NCBI GenBank assembly: GCA_000320545.1
Contig: ADNK01001699.1
Coordinates: 79,135-143,134, forward strand
Direction of reading: 5' to 3'
Origin: Bigelowiella natans CCMP2755
Taxonomy: Eukaryota > Cercozoa > Chlorarachniophyceae
Length of the DNA: 64,000 nt
The position numbers and the translations under genes were made by a program. Under the pieces are notes generated by a model. That model was not told the DNA's origin and searched no databases. It saw only the letters and a program-made list of their open reading frames with translations. Below are positions 57,434-64,000 of this stretch, one piece after another. Numbering within the stretch: the first letter of the stretch is position 1; each line of letters opens with the position of its first letter.

Positions 57434-59077
57434 GGGATTCAGACGATGTGATCATCGATCTATATGAGAAGACGACAAGGAAACGACAGCGATTTATACG
57501 GCCTGGCAACAGAAGTAGTTCCGAAAGCGAGCAAAGTTATGATGATCTTGATGGTGGGACATTAGATCGCCGCGGGTACTACGTGCTACTAGGCCCTTGC
57601 AGCACCTATTATTTCGTCAAGCGTGGCAATTGTTTGACCTAAATATATTCACCACAAGAAGAAAACTGCAACAATTCTCTATTTTTTTCACTGCTCTTTC
57701 CATGTCTTCATCGCCACAACAACAATAAAAACAACTCGTATTAGTGAAAGTAGTAAAAGTAGTAGTAGTAGTAATAGTAGTAGTAGTAAATCCTTTCGAC
57801 TCTTTAATTAGGGTTCCCCCGATACTTACCGTATACGATCAGCAGTACTTGTTTGGACATACAACAGTAAGAAGAAGAAGAAGATGTTAGAGGAGGAGGA
57901 GGAGGAGGATTCTAGACCAAAAAAAAACAGGAACAACTAAAACAGTCGAGATTGTAGAACGAAGATATAATTTCGAACAATTGGAATCTTTTCATTCTTC
58001 TCCTTACTCTTATCTTAATTCGTATACTGATAGGAAGAATGTGATGAAGAGGATGAAGAAGATAAAGATGACTCAAATGCTGAAGGGTTATTCTTTGTCG
58101 TACTGCGCACATATTTATTTATTTATTTCATCTTCCTGGATGCACACTCAACGAACAATATCTTCTCCTTATAGTTTTATTTCCTCAACTAGATACTACA
58201 AGAATGAATATCCAACCACTCCAGCATCTACTTCATCTTCGTTTCATGATGGAATGAGGTAATCAAATGACGACGATAATACCACTTATAATGATGATTG
58301 GGGTGTAGTATTACGTGTTATATCTTTATCAGTATTTCTTCATCATCATCAGCAGTGGCAGCAGCAGCATCAACAGCGTGCATATTGAGATATTATCGTG
58401 CATGTTATGATTAGTGAAGATATTGAACGATATGAAGCTGATTACATCGAAGATGGCTATGGAATGTATGGAGACGAAGGAGTAGCACGAAGACGATCGA
58501 TGTATTGTTTATCATGAGGACACCTAACACTTGTACATCATGCTACCCCCTTTCTCATACTTCTGGAAGAAATTGTTATTCATTATTATTTCAATTCCAT
58601 TGTAAAGATATACCTTTGGTTCAACTTCGGAGCCATCGTGTAATGAAGAGGGCGCCTTGGTTTTGAAAAGGAATGAACACTGTGATGATCACGAGAAAGA
58701 CGACTCCTTGGAAGACGATTCAGGCGGACTCAAAGTCAAAATACTTCTAACACCCCAGCACAGATGACAAACAATTGTCGACAGCATGATGATGATGTTT
58801 TTCCATTGACTAGGCTGCGCATGTTCAAAAAGGAAGGCGTGAATGGCAGAGAAGAAATGATGGAAGATCGCTTCAGTTTGGCCCACACTCAGATTTCAGC
58901 GACATTGAAGACATGGAAATGCAAATGAGACCACGAAAAAGCAACCAGAAAAAAATGGGGAAAATGGAATCGTCTGATCATCTAGATGACAAGTGTGGCC
59001 ACAACTTTCTTGCAGATGAAAACGGTTGCGGATTCGATTCAAGTGCTGACCCAGCGGTTGATGAAGGTTGTTCCTAA
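57434..59077 (+). CDS. C-terminal part of unknown acidic protein, at least 6 exons
   Basis: Exons ~57434-57582 (end uncertain), 58034-58099, 58203-58258, 58415-58501, 58608-58734 and 58814-59077; junctions from the second exon on close in phase to TAA 59075-59077. Sequence features: DDVIIDLYEKTTRKRQRF, an acidic EECDEEDEEDKDD segment, ERYEADYIEDGYGMYGDEG, a Ser/Glu/Asp-rich region with HCDDHEKDDSLEDD, and a tail with several Cys (DDKCGHNFLADENGCGFD). It is largely low-complexity and probably disordered; no domain recognised. This is the last gene before the subtelomeric DNA. Confidence 0.55.
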
Positions 59078-60205
59078 CATCGCAACGGTTTTTACACGTG
59101 TTCAAAAAATTGCTTCATTTGCAGACATTTTCGGGGACAGATTCTGAAAACCTGGAACAGTGCTTCAACCATGGTTGCCGCCGCATGGAGTGTGTCACGG
59201 CAATGTTTGTGTCGCACATCACAGCATGAGGGTTGATCAGATGCTGCCCGCGATGCAAAACTGATGCCGCACTGTTCGATCTGTTGTCAATGACCATCTG
59301 CATCTGGTTTGAGTTTGCTTCATTTGCATGACTCATGCACGCACACAGCAACATTGCGCGCAAAATGTCATCGAATTTGTGCATCAAATTTGCATCAATG
59401 GTGACACAAGCGTGAGACTTTGCGCATCAAAGTTTGACAAAAAACGATGCACCTGAGGGTCAGGGTTCTGTTCTGGACCACGGTCGAAATGACGGTCGCA
59501 ACGAGGGTCGTCTGTGGGGACCATGGTCCCTGCACGTGTGGACCGTCCACGACACGTGCATCACCCACTTCACATGTGCCCACAACCACGTGTTTGCCAC
59601 ACATTGGCGCTCACACATGCACATGCGCATCCATGTGTGCTTTGGTGATTTTTGGCACACGTGTCGCGTGGCTTGTTTGGTGCGTGTGTGGACACGAACA
59701 GAGCACACGTGCTTTCCAAGTGCACGTGGAAAGGTGTGTTTCTTGTGCGTGCACGCACGGGGACTGCGGTCCCTCTCAATTGTGTCAATCCCGGTGACGA
59801 GTGGGTTTTGAACAAACTGTGCTTTGCGCGTGCGGCCTGGCGCGCTCAATCGTTGCAATTGGACATTGGAAGCACACTGGAGCCTGTTTGAGGTTCAAAT
59901 TTGATTTTTTTTCGAATTTCAGCTTGAAAACCTCACTTTTCAACGCCTGCCAGCGGGCGAAAATTGAAAAATTCTTGCCACTTTTGAACACGCCAGCGCA
60001 TTTGCATTTGCGTGCCACAGGTTTTGCAAGCTCATGAGGGTGTGCACACACTGGCTTCATGGACGTGCGAAGTTTCAGCACACGCACGCAAAAAGCACAT
60101 GCCTGGGCGCACACAAACGCGCAAACGTGCACTCAATGACTCTCAATTGAACGTTCATGCCATTCGTTGCACACTTGATGCAGTTGTGCTGCACATCTGT
60201 GATTG
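59078..60205. other. Subtelomeric island, no gene seen
   Basis: GC-richer DNA with CACGTG, GCATGC and TGTGTG-like words. Segments such as GACCACGGTCGAAATGACGG (59476) are related to the tandem units at 60292-60420. Confidence 0.5.
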
Positions 60206-60289
60206 GGGTTGGGGTCAGGGTCAGGGTTAGGGTCAGGGTCAGGGTCAGGGTCAGGGTTGGGGTCAGGGTCAGGGTTGTGGTCAGGGTTT
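60206..60289 (+). repeat. Array of variant telomeric hexamers (mainly GGGTCA)
   Basis: Fourteen consecutive hexamers: mostly GGGTCA with one GGGTTA, three GGGTTG, one TGGTCA and a final GGGTTT. Orientation is the same as the terminal GGGTTA repeats 3.5 kb away. Confidence 0.85.
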
Positions 60290-60291
60290 TC

Positions 60292-60420
60292 TCCTGGGCC
60301 ACGACCAAAGCGACGACCAAAGTGACGGTCGAAACGAGGGTTTTCTCCTGGGCCACGACCAAAGTGACGACCAAAGTGACGGTCGAAGTGAGGGCCAAAG
60401 TGAGGGAAACTGGTCACAAA
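60292..60420. repeat. Tandem ~55-bp subtelomeric repeat
   Basis: Two adjacent copies beginning CCTGGGCCACGACCAAAG with internal sub-repeats of GACCAAAGTGACG. Related text recurs to ~60560 and at 59476-59510. Confidence 0.75.
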
Positions 60421-60782
60421 AATCGACCAGGGTTTTTTTCAGGGCAAAAGTGAGGACCAAAGTCACGGAGAGTGGTGAGGGTTTCGTGTCAGGGCTGGGA
60501 TGAGGGTCAGAGTCACGGTTTTTGGTGAGGAGTTTGGACCAGCGTTGGGGTGAGGGTCGGGGTGAGCATCGGGATCAGCACTGAAACCAGGAGTGAAACG
60601 AGGAGAACAAGTCAGGAGCAGTTTCAGGAACAAAACCACGGCCAAAGTGAGGGGTGCGACAAGGGTCAGGATCAGGATTGAAATCACGCCCAAATTGAGG
60701 GCTGCGACAAGGATTGAAACCAGGGCCAGGACGAGGGTTGGGGTGAGCAAAGTTTTCAGGAAAGTTTTCAGGGATTTGTCAA

Positions 60783-61115
60783 GGAAAGAACTCAGGAGAA
60801 CTTTCAGGGTTTTGTTCAGGAAAGAACTCAGGAGAACTTTCAGGGTTTTGTTCAGGAAAGAACTCAGGAGAACTTTCAGGGTTTTGTTCAGGAAAGAACT
60901 CAGGAGAACTTTCAGGGTTTTGTTCAGGAAAGAACTCAGGAGAACTTTCAGGGTTTTGTTCAGGAAAGAACTCAGGAGAACTTTCAGGGTTTTGTTCAGG
61001 AAAGAACTCAGGAGAACTTTCAGGGTTTTGTTCAGGAAAGAACTCAGGAGAACTTTCAGGGTTTTGTTCAGGAAAGAACTCAGGAGAACTTTCAGGGTTT
61101 TGTTCAGGAAAGAAT
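60783..61115. repeat. 36-bp minisatellite, about nine near-perfect copies
   Basis: The unit begins CAGGAAAGAACTCAGGAGAA and repeats every 36 bp with almost no divergence. Because 36 is a multiple of three and the unit lacks stops, both strands stay open through it (12-residue repeats); I regard that as a by-product. Degenerate CAGGGT-containing copies lie on both sides. Confidence 0.92.
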
Positions 61116-61721
61116 CCAGGAGAACCGCATCACGGAGGAGAATGGGCCCACAGGAGTCAGAGTTCAAGTTGACATCACAAATCGTGCACCGTGAAACGTT
61201 CATGAACCAGACTCTGATGGGCCCATGGGACCCACACTCTCTCGTTTTCCACTTCCAACCAAGTGAAGAAATCATTCCCATCGTCTTGATCGTGCTGATC
61301 ATTCATGCCATGTTGATGATCCCTTCATTTGAATCGGCAACATTTTGTTTCGAGTCGCCATCATCATCATCATCATCCTCATTGCCATCATCACCTGCCA
61401 TTTCAGACATTGCGTTCACTCGTTTGCTTCACGTGCAGAGTGTGCAGTGTCAGACAGCAAGAGTGGTGAAATCACAAAGAAGGGCATGGCCTTTGCTCAC
61501 ATGGAAAAGAATTGGGGCAACGTCCGCTTGAACACCCACCACGCAAATGATGTGTGAGATGGATGATGATGATCACTCAAAATCATGAAACAGATCATGA
61601 TGACACTGTCAACCATGTGGGTTGGTTGAGCATGGAGAGAAACACTCTGCACAATCGCATTTGACACTGCTGCTTCGTGTTTTTCCTTTTCTTCCTCCCC
61701 TAGATCCTTTGTTGGAGACGT

Positions 61722-61756
<35 letters not shown>

Positions 61757-63835
61757 GCCCTGCTGCTTGAAGGTTTTCCCAATTGCTTGGATGTGGTCAC
61801 AAGCGATTGGCATGATTGACGGCAGCACAGCTGAATGATTGCGAAGATGCTTGAGAAATGTGATTCTTGTGTCAGTGCCACTTGTTCGCAAGTGATGTCA
61901 TCTTGTCTGCTCCTTGTCGCAAACTCAGGATCACTCATTTGAGCTGGTAGCCACTTCCTGCATGGCATCTCATTTGGTGCCCAAAGTGAGTGTGACAGCG
62001 CTGAGAGCTCCAAGTGTGCACTGGGACTTCAGGCTCTCAAATGAGCATTCTTTCAAGTGCAATCGACACAGTCTGACCAAAGATGTGGGCAAAACGATGA
62101 CTAGGTGTCACATGCACATGTGGCAACTGACTGCTTTTTCTCCCAACAACAAAGCACATTCCAACGATCATCCTGACTGAAAATCAGCTCAATGAGTCGT
62201 TTCTGCAGTTGTCATGATGTCGCCTACACGTTCACTGATTGGTGGCCTTCATGTCCCCCACCCTTGAGTCCCTCTTCCTCCCCCCTTTTCCACCCACAGG
62301 CACGTGGGACTTTGCTGTTGAGTCCAAAAAAGACGGACGCTTGCTTGCTCTCAACTTCAGTTCTCCCTCGTCGAGTTTCTCTGAGAGATTGCTCACACCT
62401 GCACACAATGGGTTCAGCAATGACACAGGCATTGGAGGTCCATTTGTTTGCAAGGAGATCGATGATTGCACGCTCGAAAAGATGTTCTCATCAAAGCAGC
62501 AGCAGTGGTAGCAGCAGTTGTCGCAGATTCAAAACAACAATTCCACAAATTGTGACAATGGCAATGACAATGACGATGAGATGCCTTGTGCCATCCTGAG
62601 AAGTGAGCTTTTTCTTGTGAATGCTTCTTTTCTTTTCACGCCTTGGCGAAAGAGTCTCACATGGCTCACGTCGATGCATTGGCCGTGGACACGAGCAGAG
62701 ACAACAATGAGCAGCTTCTCAAGGCTGGAATCTGTCAGGTCATCATGAATGCCGAGCACGATTTGGTGTCAAAATCACGGCGGTGACGTGGGCGTTTCTC
62801 ATCATTTGCATGCAAACTTTTTGTTGGTGATGATTTTGGTCTCAGTCTTCAACTGCTTGGGCTGCTCTCGAGTTTGGAGGTGAATGTGCAACTTGGTCAT
62901 GATGGAAAAACAGAGCAGACATGTGAATTGACACGATCAATTGATGCGTTGAAATTTGAGAGCACAACATTGCATCTCGTTGCCTCTCTGATGCCCACTG
63001 GGGTCAAGACTTCAAAGCACTGACTTTTCAAACTTTCTGGCGTGTTCTCCGAGATGTCAAACCATCATGAATCAAGATGAAGGTTCAGATGCACCATGAT
63101 GAGATGTGTGCCATCATGTGTGTCCATTGTGAACGCAACAGTTTTCACCTAGCAATTGAAGCTTCTGCACTGTGAACAACGTGCATGAATTTGAAGTGCA
63201 ATGTCAATGTCTCCATGCTTTGCTCACATTTCGACCTTGCTAGCTTGGGCGCATTGCTAGCTAGCTAGATGAATTGTTGGAAGAAGCACATGGCGAGACT
63301 AGGAGGTGGCCAGATGGCGAGAGCATGTCATCAATCCAAACGACACACACACCTAGATGTGTCGACGTTCATTGGGTTTGCCCATCACATTCAAGAATCG
63401 GCGGCTGCATTCATTTCAAAAATGAATTGACACAGCTGTGGCGCTGCCAAGTCCAGAAGTTGTTGCCCACATCTGATTTGGCCATGCTTGCATGCATGCA
63501 CTTGCACGCAGACAGATGCAAAGTGATGAATGCAGCCACATCGTGATGGCCATCACGGCCGCACTCATTTCGATGGTTGGCAATTTGACCCAGGAATGAC
63601 AATGCAGAATGTTGATGAGGTGGAAAGTCGCATGTCGGCTCTGTCAACATTTGCAGCTAAGATTCAAAAGTCGAACGCATGAACAAACGATTCATTGGAA
63701 TTCGACAATGCAATGCTCCAAATTGGAGTGAAGAAAATTTCCCATTGATTCAAACAAAAGTCTAACGCATCTACAAATGTTGCGCATCCTCCATCGCCTA
63801 AAAAAGGACAGAAGAGAGAAAAATGGTCATTAGGA
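61116..63835. other. Subtelomeric DNA, mostly non-coding
   Basis: Contains a TTG microsatellite (61721-61757) and GCTAGC-rich stretches near 63240-63270. One coding-like remnant is listed separately; otherwise nothing supportable. Confidence 0.45.
62300..62605 (+). pseudogene. Short protein-like remnant with an in-frame stop
   Basis: One frame reads WDFAVESKKDGRLLALNFSS and NDTGIGGPFVCKEIDDCTLE, reaches a TAG at 62509-62511, and continues in the same frame with QIQNNNSTNCDNGNDNDDEM. No start codon or domain recognised. Confidence 0.25.
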
Positions 63836-64000
63836 GGGTTAGGGCTAGGGCTAGGGTTAGGGTTAGGGTTAGGGTTAGGGTTAGGGTTAGGGTTAGGGTT
63901 AGGGTTAGGGTTAGGGTTAGGGTTAGGGTTAGGGTTAGGGTTAGGGTTAGGGTTAGGGTTAGGGTTAGGGTTAGGGTTAGGGTTAGGGTTAGGGTTAGGA
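63836..64000 (+). repeat. Telomere, (TTAGGG)n
   Basis: About 27 tandem hexamers with the G-rich strand running to the end, as expected at a right chromosome end. The first units include two GGGCTA variants, then perfect repeats follow. The final bases may be clipped. Confidence 0.98.

Noticed and set aside
57841-57866. Minus-strand ATG followed by a short hydrophobic peptide and a perfect GTAAGT donor
   Set aside because: It looks like a first exon, but no second exon could be found on that strand before the plus-strand gene; too short to call.
57870-57930. Lys/Glu-rich plus-strand segment after an acceptor-like AG
   Set aside because: No splice donor before its stop codon, and the neighbouring exons join in phase without it.
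60783-61115. Regular 36-bp repeats resembling a CRISPR array
   Set aside because: Units are contiguous with no unique spacers, the genome is eukaryotic, and the tract is a minisatellite.
60463-61531. Long open frames on both strands through the minisatellite
   Set aside because: They exist because the unit is 36 bp without stops; flanking sequence is low-complexity and no start or splice context is convincing.

Overview
The window is the right-hand end of a nuclear chromosome from a unicellular eukaryote. It finishes in about 27 uninterrupted TTAGGG-type repeats (63836-64000). Genes are intron-rich with GT-AG introns, and many introns and intergenic stretches carry long microsatellites (TAG, AT, GA, GT, TTG). 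Gene content fits a mitochondriate, flagellated protist: a mitochondrial acyl-CoA dehydrogenase, an axonemal-type dynein light chain, proteasome Rpn10 and a giant HECT ubiquitin ligase. The lineage cannot be fixed from this sequence; intron density, microsatellites and the telomere type are compatible with, for example, a rhizarian or stramenopile, but that is only a guess.

Layout: 68-2376 (-) is the 5' half of an isobutyryl-CoA dehydrogenase gene running off the left edge. 3378-7023 (+) is an 11-exon TPR (kinesin-light-chain-like) gene. 7024-8151 is a non-coding island. 8152-29059 (-) is a 16-exon gene for a ~6,286-residue HECT ligase, including one uninterrupted 12,288-bp exon. 29729-30215 (+) is an LC8/DNAL4-like dynein light chain. 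30216-31778 is an island with a ~360-bp foldback. 31779-32939 (-) is an unknown basic/coiled-coil gene. 33262-33864 is a MITE with TA duplications. 34134-35620 (+) is PSMD4/Rpn10. 35621-48515 is a long compositionally distinct island holding a complete Ty1/copia retrotransposon (39796-46323) inserted into an unknown reading frame. 48516-54830 (-) is an intron-rich gene coding a coiled coil followed by tandem four-cysteine repeats. 55728-56719 (+) and 57434-59077 (+) are C-terminal parts of two unknown genes. 59078-63835 is subtelomeric DNA with variant telomeric hexamers and a 36-bp minisatellite, followed by the telomere.

Most striking: both LTRs of the copia element carry a 160-bp run of 32 consecutive, strictly alternating GAA/TTC pentamers, 29 of them perfect. 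This has the form of an extraordinarily long heat-shock-element array in the U3 half of the LTR. A second 40-bp run of the same kind lies between pol and the 3' LTR. The element looks young: one mismatch in 416 bp of LTR, a perfect 5-bp target duplication, and a primer-binding site matching the anticodon arm of a Met tRNA.

Genes were reconstructed exon by exon by matching splice sites and reading phase. Where phases close exactly (TPR gene, HECT ligase, Rpn10, dynein light chain, the acyl-CoA dehydrogenase exons, and exons 1-14 of the cysteine-repeat gene) confidence is good. The 3' end of the cysteine-repeat gene and the 5' ends of the two unknown plus-strand genes are uncertain.
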